NCBI GenBank assembly: GCA_002011475.1
Contig: MTNP01000037.1
Span: forward strand, 141,246 to 175,093
Direction: 5' to 3'
Length of the DNA stretch: 33,848 nucleotides
From: Dehalococcoides sp. JdFR-54
Lineage (GTDB): Bacteria; Chloroflexota; Dehalococcoidia; JdFR-54
Shown one piece after another: positions 23,189-29,843 of the stretch. Made by a program: the position numbers and the translations under genes. The notes under the pieces were generated by a model. It saw nothing but the letters and a program-made list of their open reading frames with translations, had not been told where the DNA came from and did not search any database. Every line of letters begins with the position of its first letter. The stretch's first letter is position 1.

Positions 23189-23231
23189 TATGCTATATAT
23201 CAAATTTAGCATATGCCAGCCCCATTGTCAA
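23189..23231 (-). promoter_or_regulatory. padR promoter with overlapping operator-like inverted repeat
   Basis: On the minus strand TTGACA (23231-23226), 17 bases, then TAAATT (23208-23203). A seven-base inverted repeat TATGCTA-N11-TAGCATA (23189-23213) covers the -10 and the predicted start site. That is where a PadR repressor would block polymerase. Confidence 0.65.
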
Positions 23232-23254
23232 TGCCGGGTGGCTGAGCAGAGGGG

Positions 23255-23698
23255 CTAGTCTCTCGTGTCCAGCATGATAGTGACTGGACCGTCGTTGTGG
23301 ATCTCCACCTGCATATACTGCTGGAATCGGCCCGTCTCCACCCTGAGGCCACTGCCCCGGGCAGTGGCCAGGAAGCGCTGGAAGAGGGTTTGGGCCAATT
23401 CCGGGGGGGCGGCCCCGGTGAAGCTGGGGCGTCGCCCCTTCCTGGTATCGGCCAGGAGGGTGAACTGGCTGATGATGAGGAGCTCGCCCCCTATATCCAG
23501 GGCCGAGAGGTTGAGCTTATCGTTCTCGTCGGGGAAGATGCGGAGGTTGATGGCCTTCTCCGCCAGGAGGTCGGCATCGCGCTCGGTATCGTCGGCGGCC
23601 ACACCCACCAAGATCACCAGCCCTCGCCCGATCTCTCCCACCACCTGGCCGCCCACGGTTACCGAGGCCTTAGCCACCCTTTGCAGGAGCGCCCTCAT
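23255..23698 (-). CDS. dtd: D-aminoacyl-tRNA deacylase
   Basis: The 147-residue protein hydrolyses D-amino acids (and glycine) mischarged on tRNA. It shows the DTD signatures MRALLQRV-KASV at the start, SQFTLLADTRKGRRPSF in the middle and the C-terminal NDGPVT loop with the Gly-cisPro pair that excludes L-amino acids. The start at 23698 matches the conserved N-terminus; longer in-frame versions only overlap fmdB in another frame. The coding region overlaps the end of the FmdB gene by 29 bases, so the two are translated from one transcript. Confidence 0.95.
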   Translation of the reverse strand: MRALLQRVAKASVTVGGQVVGEIGRGLVILVGVAADDTERDADLLAEKAINLRIFPDENDKLNLSALDIGGELLIISQFTLLADTRKGRRPSFTGAAPPELAQTLFQRFLATARGSGLRVETGRFQQYMQVEIHNDGPVTIMLDTRD

Positions 23699-23915
23699 CC
23701 GGTTTTGTCCCCTTTTCGGTGGATTCCGGGTTCTGCTCCTTCCGATGGTCTGTGGTATAGAAGCCGCTCCCCTTGAAGATGACGGGTATAGAGTGGAGGA
23801 CGCGGCGGGATTTGCCCTGGCAGTGAGGACAGATGCCGACGGGCTCCTCGTCGAAGCGCTGCCGGCGCTCGAAGCGCCGTCCGCAGGCAGTACATTCATA
23901 CTCATAGGTGGGCAT
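23670..23915 (-). CDS. FmdB-type zinc ribbon protein
   Basis: The 81-residue protein starts MPTYEYECTACGRRFERRQ and has the paired CxxC motifs (CTAC and CPHC) of the FmdB/CxxC-CxxC-SSSS family. GSGFYTTD follows, then a disordered charged tail. Members are small regulatory or structural zinc proteins of unknown precise role. GAGGT lies seven bases before the ATG. It heads a two-gene unit with dtd, facing away from pyrF. Confidence 0.9.
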   Translation of the reverse strand: MPTYEYECTACGRRFERRQRFDEEPVGICPHCQGKSRRVLHSIPVIFKGSGFYTTDHRKEQNPESTEKGTKPDEGAPAKGG

Positions 23916-23942
23916 AGATTCTACCTCGGGTCAAAAAGTTGC

Positions 23943-23971
23943 ATTTTATTTTAATATATCCGTGAAATCAA
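23943..23971 (-). promoter_or_regulatory. candidate promoter for fmdB-dtd
   Basis: TTGATT, 17 bases, TAAAAT on the minus strand, in an AT-rich patch. The predicted start is about 20 bases before the fmdB ATG. Its -35 lies seven bases from the -35 of the divergent pyrF promoter. Confidence 0.55.
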
Positions 23972-23978
23972 AGCAAAC

Positions 23979-24007
23979 TTGACGGGGTGGGGGTGGGTTG
24001 TTATCAT
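23979..24007 (+). promoter_or_regulatory. candidate sigma-70 promoter for pyrF
   Basis: TTGACG, 17 bases, TATCAT. Transcription would start near 24014, just before AGGAAGG and the ATG at 24026. This rules out the longer GTG-started reading frame from 23987. Confidence 0.7.
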
Positions 24008-24025
24008 CCCCTTGCAGGAAGGCTT

Positions 24026-24832
24026 ATGAGCTTCATCGAGAAATTGCTGGATGCCGCTCGGCGTAACCGGAGCTGGCTCTGCGTGGGCCTCGACCCCGAC
24101 CCAGCCCTGATGCCCAAGGTGGACCTCCTCCAGTTCAATAAGGCCATCATCGATGCCACCGCCGATTTGGTATGTGCCTACAAGCCCAACCTGGCCTTCT
24201 ATGAGGCCCTGGGCGTGGAGGGACTCTTGGCGCTGAAGCAGACCGCCGACTATGCGCCCGAGGGCATCCCCGTCATCGGGGATGCCAAGCGGGGGGATGT
24301 GGGCCATACCGCCCGGGCCTATGCCCGGGCCCTCTTCGAGGCCTTCGGCTTCGATGCCGTTACCGTCAACCCCTATTTAGGGCAGGACTCGGTAGAACCC
24401 TTCTTGGAATACTCGGATAGGGGCGTGTTCATCCTGTGTCGTACCTCCAATGTGGGTGCCGCCGATTTTCAGTCGCTGCGCTGTGAGGGGGGCCAGCTTT
24501 TCCAGGCGGTGGCCCGCAAGGCCCGAGAATGGAACACCAGGGGCAACGTGGGGCTGGTGGTGGGGGCTACTTACCCCGAGGAGCTGAAGCAGGTGAGGGA
24601 GCTCTGCCCCGAGTTGCCCTTGCTCATCCCGGGGGTGGGGGCTCAGGGTGGAGACCTGGCCTCGGCCCTTCGCTATGGAGCAGATGCCCGGGGCGAAAAG
24701 GCTATCATCAGTTCCTCGCGGCAGATCATCTACGCCTCCACAGGAGAGGACTTCGCCCAGGCGGCCCGGAAGGCGGCCCTGAGGCTGCGCCAGGAAATGA
24801 GCCAATACCTGGCCGGCGCCGGTCCTGCCTAG
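24026..24832 (+). CDS. pyrF: orotidine 5'-phosphate decarboxylase
   Basis: The 268-residue TIM-barrel enzyme decarboxylates OMP to UMP in pyrimidine synthesis. The catalytic D-x-K-x-x-D array is Asp86, Lys88 and Asp91 in DAKRGDVGHTA. CVGLDPDP near the N-terminus and LIPGVGAQGGD, the phosphate-binding loop, are also present. Length and the GHTARAYA context match the longer bacterial/mycobacterial-type PyrF. The start is set by AGGAAGG and the promoter position. DUF951 follows after 12 bp. No other pyr genes are in the window. Confidence 0.95.
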   Translation: MSFIEKLLDAARRNRSWLCVGLDPDPALMPKVDLLQFNKAIIDATADLVCAYKPNLAFYEALGVEGLLALKQTADYAPEGIPVIGDAKRGDVGHTARAYARALFEAFGFDAVTVNPYLGQDSVEPFLEYSDRGVFILCRTSNVGAADFQSLRCEGGQLFQAVARKAREWNTRGNVGLVVGATYPEELKQVRELCPELPLLIPGVGAQGGDLASALRYGADARGEKAIISSSRQIIYASTGEDFAQAARKAALRLRQEMSQYLAGAGPA

Positions 24833-24844
24833 GGGTGGGCACCG

Positions 24845-25054
24845 ATGAACATAAGGCTTGGCGATGTGGTCAGGCTCAAGAAGCCCCATCCCTGCGGCAG
24901 CTACCAGTGGCAGGTGGAGCGGGTGGGTGCCGACATCGGCCTGCGCTGCCTGGGTTGCCAGCGGCGCATAATGCTGGAGAGGGTCATCTTCGAGCGCCGG
25001 GTCAGGCTCGTTCTCCCAGGGGGTGTCGCCGGCCAGGGCAAACTTGACACCTAG
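24845..25054 (+). CDS. DUF951 family small protein
   Basis: The 69-residue basic protein matches DUF951 along its length. It has the start LGDVVRLKKPHPCGSYQW, the central RVGADIGLRCLGC and the end RVIFERRVR. The single CxxC plus the earlier Cys may bind metal. Function is unknown; family members are often encoded next to translation or DNA genes such as ychF. The gene lies 12 bp after pyrF, and the promoter for the next gene begins inside its last codons. Confidence 0.9.
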   Translation: MNIRLGDVVRLKKPHPCGSYQWQVERVGADIGLRCLGCQRRIMLERVIFERRVRLVLPGGVAGQGKLDT

Positions 25055-25071
25055 GCCCGCTCTGTTAAAAT
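25044..25071 (+). promoter_or_regulatory. sigma-70 promoter of the iron-sulfur gene cluster
   Basis: TTGACA, 16 bases, TAAAAT. The -35 overlaps the end of DUF951. Transcription would start about 25078, only some seven bases before the ATG at 25085. Confidence 0.7.
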
Positions 25072-25084
25072 CCCGAGATATACA

Positions 25085-25687
25085 ATGCAATCAAAGCGAG
25101 GAAATGCGCCCGGGCCGAAAAGGGTGGTGGGCATAAGCGGTAGCCCCCGGCCCCAGGGCAACACTGACCTTCTCCTGGAACAGGTAATGGCCGGGGCAGC
25201 CAGTAAGGGCGCTGAGACAGAGACGATTTATGCCAGAAAGCTCCAGATTGCCCCCTGCCGCCACTGCGACGGTTGTCAAGCTGAGGGCCAGTGTGTGGTG
25301 CAGGACGAGATGCAAGAGGTATACCCTAAGCTCCGAGAGGCCGATTGCCTGGTGCTGGCCTCGCCCATACACTTTATGGGCCTCGCTGCCCAGGTCAAGG
25401 CCCTGGTGGACCGTTGTCAGGCCTTCTGGGCGACCAAATATGTGCTGAAGCGCCCCATTGCCCCGGGCCGAAAGCGCAAGGGGCTATTCGTGGCGGTGGG
25501 GGGCACCAGGCTCAGGGACCTCTTCGAGCCCGCCCGGGCCTCGGTCAGGGCCTTATTTAAGACGCTGGACATGGACTATGCTGGCGACCTCGTCTTCTCG
25601 GGCATCGATGAGAAGGGGGCCATCAAGGAGCACCCCACCGCCCTGGCTGATGCCCGCCAGGCCGGCCAGAGGCTGGTGGAGGAATAG
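25085..25687 (+). CDS. iron-sulfur flavoprotein (NADPH-dependent FMN reductase family)
   Basis: The 200-residue flavodoxin-like protein has the FMN phosphate loop [12 protein letters not shown] at 16-27. The compact cysteine set C-x2-C-x2-C-x5-C (Cys58, Cys61, Cys64, Cys70) is the 4Fe-4S motif of Isf proteins. [18 protein letters not shown] lines the flavin site. Isf proteins transfer electrons between ferredoxin and other acceptors. The gene leads a four-gene unit with the NifS-like, IscU and zinc-ribbon genes (10-bp gap to the next), suggesting an electron-donor role in cluster assembly; that is inference. No Shine-Dalgarno precedes the ATG and the predicted leader is only about seven bases, so translation may be leaderless. 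Confidence 0.85.
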   Translation: MQSKRGNAPGPKRVVGISGSPRPQGNTDLLLEQVMAGAASKGAETETIYARKLQIAPCRHCDGCQAEGQCVVQDEMQEVYPKLREADCLVLASPIHFMGLAAQVKALVDRCQAFWATKYVLKRPIAPGRKRKGLFVAVGGTRLRDLFEPARASVRALFKTLDMDYAGDLVFSGIDEKGAIKEHPTALADARQAGQRLVEE

Positions 25688-25697
25688 CGGGAGGTAT

Positions 25698-26894
25698 ATG
25701 GTGGCTGAGACAGCCCGCCGGGTCTATGCTGATAGCGCTGCCACCACTCGGCTGCTCCCCGAGGTCCTGGAGGCTATGCTCCCCTATCTCAAAGACGTCT
25801 TTGGGAATCCCTCCTCGCTCCACGACTGGGGGGCTCAGGCCCAGGAGGCCGTGGAGCAGGCCCGGGGGCAAGTGGCGGCCCTCATCGGGGGCAGGCCCGA
25901 GGAGATACTGTTTACCTCCTGCGGCACCGAGTCCAACAACTTCGCCATCAAAGGGCTGGCCCGGGCGGGGCAGGAGCGGGGCAAGCACATCGTGATCTCC
26001 GCAGTGGAGCACTTCTCGGTGCTCCACTCCGCCCGCGCCCTGGAGAAAATGGGCTTTGAGCTCAGCGTGGTGCCCGTGGATCGGCATGGCTGGGTCGATC
26101 CTGATAGCGTGGCCCGCCACCTCCGCGAGGATACCATTCTGGTCTCGGTGATGCACGCCAACGGGGAAGTGGGCACCATTGAGCCCATTAAGGAGATCGC
26201 CCAAGTGGTGAAAGGGAAAAGTAAGGCGGTCTTCCATACCGACGCCGTGGCCACCGCGGGCACTATCCCTGTGGATGTGGCCGAGCTGGGGGTGGATGCC
26301 CTGAGCCTAGCCGCCAATCAGTTCTATGGGCCAAAGGGGGCGGCAGCCCTATGGCTGAAGAGGGGCGTCCGCATCATCCCCTACTTGGACGGCGGGGTCC
26401 AGGAGGGGGGACGCCGGGCCGGCACCGAGAATGTGCCCGCCATCGTGGGCATGGGCGTGGCTGCCGAGATAGCCCGCCGGGAGTTAGCCACTCGTATGAA
26501 GAAGCTCACGCCCTTGAGGCGGCGGCTCATTGACGGGGTGCTCTCCAGGGTCGAACACTCCATCCTCACCGGCCATCCCGAAAACCGCCTCCCCGGCAAT
26601 GCCAGCTTCTGCATCAAGTTTATCGAAGGCGAGTCCATGCTGATGCTCCTCAACAGCCGGGGGGTGGCCGTTTCCAGCGGCTCGGCCTGCACCTCTCGGG
26701 CGCTGAAGGCCTCCCACGTGCTCAGCGCCATGGGCATCCCCGCCGAGGTGGCCCAGAGCTCCCTCCTCTTCAGCCTGGGCATCGACAATACTGAGGCGGA
26801 TATCGACTATATTCTAGGGGTGCTGCCGCCCATTGTGGACCGCTTGCGGCAGATGTCGCCCCTATGGGCCAAATTCGTCAAGGAACGGAGGTAG
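25698..26894 (+). CDS. NifS/IscS-like protein with a degenerate PLP site
   Basis: The 398-residue protein aligns along its length with cysteine desulfurases, which take sulfur from cysteine via PLP. The persulfide cysteine is kept (Cys331 in SSGSACTSR), as are TESNN and VEHFSVL. However, the PLP lysine motif, normally S-x-HK-x-x-GPKG, reads [10 protein letters not shown]: His is Asn207 and the Schiff-base Lys is Gln208. The DAVQ pocket residue is Ala (DAVATAG), and NNE is NGE. The nucleotide sequence reads AAT CAG with no frame disturbance. It should not form the internal aldimine, so classical desulfurase activity is unlikely. Archaeoglobus fulgidus IscS similarly lacks the lysine. The start has GGGAGG upstream. 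IscU follows after 9 bp. Confidence 0.9.
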   Translation: MVAETARRVYADSAATTRLLPEVLEAMLPYLKDVFGNPSSLHDWGAQAQEAVEQARGQVAALIGGRPEEILFTSCGTESNNFAIKGLARAGQERGKHIVISAVEHFSVLHSARALEKMGFELSVVPVDRHGWVDPDSVARHLREDTILVSVMHANGEVGTIEPIKEIAQVVKGKSKAVFHTDAVATAGTIPVDVAELGVDALSLAANQFYGPKGAAALWLKRGVRIIPYLDGGVQEGGRRAGTENVPAIVGMGVAAEIARRELATRMKKLTPLRRRLIDGVLSRVEHSILTGHPENRLPGNASFCIKFIEGESMLMLLNSRGVAVSSGSACTSRALKASHVLSAMGIPAEVAQSSLLFSLGIDNTEADIDYILGVLPPIVDRLRQMSPLWAKFVKERR

Positions 26895-26903
26895 CCGGGA
26901 AAG

Positions 26904-27287
26904 ATGCCGATATATTCCGAGAAGGTTATGGAACACTTCATGAACCCCCGTAATGTGGGGGAGATCCCCGATGCCGACGGCGTTGGGGAGGTGGGTAACC
27001 CCATATGTGGCGACATGATGACCTTCTACATCAAGGTCAAGGACAACCGCCTGGAGGATGTCAAGTTCAAGACCTTCGGTTGCGGGGCTGCCATCGCCGT
27101 CTCCAGCATGGTCAGCGAGATGGCCAAGGGCAAGACCCTGGATGAGGGGATGATGATCAGCAACCGGGATGTAGCCGACGAGCTGGGGGGACTGCCCAAG
27201 AACAAGTGGCACTGCTCCAATCTGGGGGCCGAGGCCCTGCACAAGGCCATCGAGGACTACCGCAGCAAGCAGGCGCGGGAGGCATGA
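26904..27287 (+). CDS. iscU: iron-sulfur cluster scaffold IscU/NifU-like
   Basis: The 127-residue protein is a complete IscU. Cluster ligands Cys35 (NPICGD), Cys60 (FGCGAAIA) and Cys104 (HCSNLGAEAL) are present with Asp37, the residue that tunes cluster release. IscU builds a 2Fe-2S cluster from iron and sulfur delivered by a cysteine desulfurase. Here its partner gene encodes a desulfurase homologue that lacks the PLP lysine, so sulfur must come from elsewhere or the partner acts only structurally. The LPPVK-type HscA site is absent (LPKNK is at 97-101). The stop overlaps the next gene's start. Confidence 0.94.
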   Translation: MPIYSEKVMEHFMNPRNVGEIPDADGVGEVGNPICGDMMTFYIKVKDNRLEDVKFKTFGCGAAIAVSSMVSEMAKGKTLDEGMMISNRDVADELGGLPKNKWHCSNLGAEALHKAIEDYRSKQAREA

Positions 27288-27490
27288 TGACGGAGGCTAA
27301 AGGCAAAGGGAGGGGCACAACTGGGCGTCTTTGCCCCCTCTGCGATGTGGAACTCGAGGAGGTGGAGCAGCCCTTCTGCCAGGCGTGTCAGGTGACCATC
27401 GTCCATTGCCACCACTGTGACGCTGCCCTGGAGAGGGGCAAAGCGGTTTGCCCCCAATGCGGCGAACCGGTGGCGGAACACAAGGCCTGA
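27287..27490 (+). CDS. small protein with four CxxC zinc-ribbon motifs
   Basis: The roughly 67-residue protein contains CPLC, CQAC, CHHC and CPQC, evenly spaced, giving two zinc-ribbon knuckle pairs. Two adjacent ATGs at 27284 and 27287 overlap the iscU stop. The second is better spaced from GGGAGG. Translational coupling with iscU is likely. It could bind zinc or an iron-sulfur cluster, and its place suggests a role in cluster assembly or delivery. No family is recognised. Confidence 0.7.
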   Translation: MTEAKGKGRGTTGRLCPLCDVELEEVEQPFCQACQVTIVHCHHCDAALERGKAVCPQCGEPVAEHKA

Positions 27491-27509
27491 GGGTGCCTTT
27501 CGCCATAAT

Positions 27510-27546
27510 AAAGGGGGGTGCATCCCACAGGGATGCACCCCCCTTT
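27510..27546. terminator. bidirectional rho-independent terminator
   Basis: Perfect 17-base arms (AAAGGGGGGTGCATCCC and its complement) enclose a three-base loop. T-rich tails occur on both strands (CCCTTTAG rightward, CCCTTTATTATG leftward). It separates the iron-sulfur cluster unit from the convergent surface-protein gene. Confidence 0.92.
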
Positions 27547-27561
27547 AGCTACGCTCAGCTT

Positions 27562-29748
27562 TTAGCCGGTGTGACGGCGCCTTAGGGCCAAGCCGCTGCC
27601 CAGGGCTGCCAGGCCAGCCAGGGCTATGAGCATCACGACCCAGAGGGAGAGCCCCTGACCGGTAGTGGGGAGCTTCAGATTCACCACTACCGCCCAGGTG
27701 CTGAGCTGGTCGGTCTGGCAGGTTAAAGTGAAGTACTCCGTGTCCACCACGGTGGGCATCACTATCCACCGGCTGCCATCGAAGCGAGCCAGGGCCAGCA
27801 GGCTGGCATCGCCGCCGGCCAGGGCCAGGTCATCAGCATTAAAGGTGTAGGTAATGGTCACAGGCTGGGTCAGAGGCGCCGTGCTCTCGATGGTGAAGGC
27901 CCGGCTCCCCACCAGGAAGCCCGTGGGCAGGGCCGGGATAGTGCCCACATCCACAGGCCTGATGTTGACCCTGGTGCCCGCGGGCACAGCCCCCCTGGGG
28001 AAGTCCACCACCACGCTGCGCTCCGGGGTGGCGACCTGGCCACCTATCATGGGCACCATGCCGCTGCCGGGGAGCATCCTCACCGGCGTCGGCACCTGGG
28101 GTGGCGGCGCCACGACCACAGGGGCCACCGGCATAATGATCTCCTTGGGGATGGCCCGGATATAATCGATCTTGGTCTCAGAGTCGGTCAAGGCACCTGA
28201 ACCGGTGACTGTGAGGCTTACCGTATAGGTGCCAGGTACGATGTAGGTATAGGACGGGTTCTGGACGGTGGAATCGATGACACCATCGTTGTTGAAATCC
28301 CATTCCCAAGCACTGATGACACCACCGCCCCCCTGGGTGGACAGGTCGGTGAAGTTGATGGCAACGCCGGTAAGTGCAGTGGTCCTGTCAGCGCTGAAGT
28401 CAGCCACCGGTGCGGGGAAGGCCACGGTGGTGAAGGTCCAGTCAGCGGTGAAGGCGCTCTCATTCCCGTAGGCGTCCTTGGCCTTCACCCGCCAGTAGTG
28501 GAGGGTGTTCGCGCTCAGGGGGGTGGGGGGTGCCCAGGTGGCGCCCACCCAGCCGCTGGACTGGAGATTGACCGTATAAGCGTCATCCTCAGCTATCTCG
28601 AAGTAGTAAACAGGCCCGCTGGGGTCTGTAGCGGTGGCCTCCAGGGTGGGCGATACCGCTATGTCGGTGGCTCCGTCGGCGGGAGACACCTGGCTAACGC
28701 CGGTGGGGACTGCGGTATCGAGGGTGAAGGTCCCGCTTTCGCCCGAGCCGAGGGCTGCGCCAATCACCCTTATCTGGGAGGTCAGGTATTGACCATCGAA
28801 GTCGGTCTTGGCATCCCAGGTGGCGGTCAAGCCGGTGCCGGTGGCTATGCCGGCTCCCACATCGCCGCCCACGGTGGTGCAACCTACCCAGTCAGTGCCA
28901 TCCCAGTACTCGAGGCTAATGGTGTCGGTGGTGGGTCCGGCAAAGGTGAGGTCGTAGGAGATGTCCACGATGCCTGTGTCCGCCCGCTGGGTGGCGGTGA
29001 CATTCTGCACATTGGCTTGCAGAACCAGGCTCCCGGCGTCCCGCGGGCTCTCGGTGGTGGTCACTGTCAGGGAAGTCCTACCATCACCACTGCCCTCAGC
29101 CACCAGGGAGAGATTGTCGCCTCCGCCGGTGGTATCGAATTTGAACCAGGCTGAGAGGTCGGCCTCCCTTATAGTGTTGATAACCTTACTCCAGTCCCCA
29201 TTGGCATCCACCAGGGCGGACATCTCCTGGGAGGTGCCTGAGCTGCCTAGGCCATCATTGTCCACCACGCTGATATAGACTATGGTCCCCTCTGCCGGCG
29301 TGGTGCCATCAGACTTAAATGCTTTGCCCAGGACGGTGTAGAAAGGGGGTGGCACCCCGATGGTGGGGCCTGTGGTTACGGTATAGTGGTTGCCGTTGTT
29401 ATCATACCTTACCCCGCCGGAGATGATATCGTAATAGTAAATCGTCCCAGGTGTTAGCCCGCTGACTATAACGTAGTGAGTGTCGTCAGTGAAGCCAGCA
29501 CCTCGGGCGTCCTCCACCGTGGTTCCCCCGCCCGGCAGGTCAGCCGGGTCGTCGCTGTATTCCACCTGCCCTGTTTCCACAGCGGCGGTGACCCAGGACA
29601 CGACAAAAGCTACATTGCTCACATCGGTCACCTTGTGGGCGATAGGCGTGCTCGCTGAAGCGGAACCGACCTGAAACACGAGCAACATTGACAATACCAC
29701 AAATATTACCGTTGCGATATGCCACAGTTTACCGCGGGTGAGACTCAT
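27562..29748 (-). CDS. secreted modular surface protein (FN3-like, PKD) with LPTTG C-terminal signal
   Basis: The 728-residue protein starts with a signal peptide (about 1-33, ending SASAS). In order follow an FN3-like domain (37-140), a carboxypeptidase-regulatory-like block (about 141-239), Ig-like and FN3-like regions (240-445), a PKD domain (446-535: DFSADRTTALTG, WEWDFNNDG), a proline-rich linker, a ZU5-like beta domain (570-690), then LPTTG at 693-697, a hydrophobic helix and RRRHTG. The C-terminus has every element of a sortase signal. It probably acts in adhesion or as a surface scaffold. GGGAGGCG precedes the ATG and a perfect TATAAT lies at 29829-29834, without a good -35. Residues 36-239 are near-identical to two blocks in the next gene. 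Confidence 0.85.
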   Translation of the reverse strand: MSLTRGKLWHIATVIFVVLSMLLVFQVGSASASTPIAHKVTDVSNVAFVVSWVTAAVETGQVEYSDDPADLPGGGTTVEDARGAGFTDDTHYVIVSGLTPGTIYYYDIISGGVRYDNNGNHYTVTTGPTIGVPPPFYTVLGKAFKSDGTTPAEGTIVYISVVDNDGLGSSGTSQEMSALVDANGDWSKVINTIREADLSAWFKFDTTGGGDNLSLVAEGSGDGRTSLTVTTTESPRDAGSLVLQANVQNVTATQRADTGIVDISYDLTFAGPTTDTISLEYWDGTDWVGCTTVGGDVGAGIATGTGLTATWDAKTDFDGQYLTSQIRVIGAALGSGESGTFTLDTAVPTGVSQVSPADGATDIAVSPTLEATATDPSGPVYYFEIAEDDAYTVNLQSSGWVGATWAPPTPLSANTLHYWRVKAKDAYGNESAFTADWTFTTVAFPAPVADFSADRTTALTGVAINFTDLSTQGGGGVISAWEWDFNNDGVIDSTVQNPSYTYIVPGTYTVSLTVTGSGALTDSETKIDYIRAIPKEIIMPVAPVVVAPPPQVPTPVRMLPGSGMVPMIGGQVATPERSVVVDFPRGAVPAGTRVNIRPVDVGTIPALPTGFLVGSRAFTIESTAPLTQPVTITYTFNADDLALAGGDASLLALARFDGSRWIVMPTVVDTEYFTLTCQTDQLSTWAVVVNLKLPTTGQGLSLWVVMLIALAGLAALGSGLALRRRHTG
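29032..29640 (-). repeat. 600-bp module repeat, copy 1
   Basis: Encodes an FN3-like domain plus the block with VYISVVDNDG and SALVDANGDW. Long stretches match copies 2 and 3 base for base; by eye identity is above 85 percent. Limits are approximate. Confidence 0.85.
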
Positions 29749-29843
29749 CTTACTCGCCTCCCTTAATGATTAGAGCTATCAACCGCAACCCAATAGGAGT
29801 TAACTCATCCTCCTTTTCTCTTGCCACTATTATATTATCCCTG

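Noticed and set aside
25458-25697. Long upstream extension of the NifS-like reading frame
   Set aside because: It overlaps the iron-sulfur flavoprotein in another frame and has no NifS similarity. GGGAGG before the ATG at 25698 sets the start.
28268-28300. Dockerin-like calcium loop in DFNNDG and in DANGDW segments
   Set aside because: The first is the normal WEWDFNNDG of a PKD domain and the second a single loop in the repeated module. Neither occurs as the paired repeat with the spacing of a dockerin.
29829-29834. TATAAT upstream of the LPTTG surface protein gene as a full promoter
   Set aside because: The -10 is perfect, but the only TTGACA is seven bases away, too close, and no good -35 exists at 16-18 bases. 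It is mentioned under the gene and not called.
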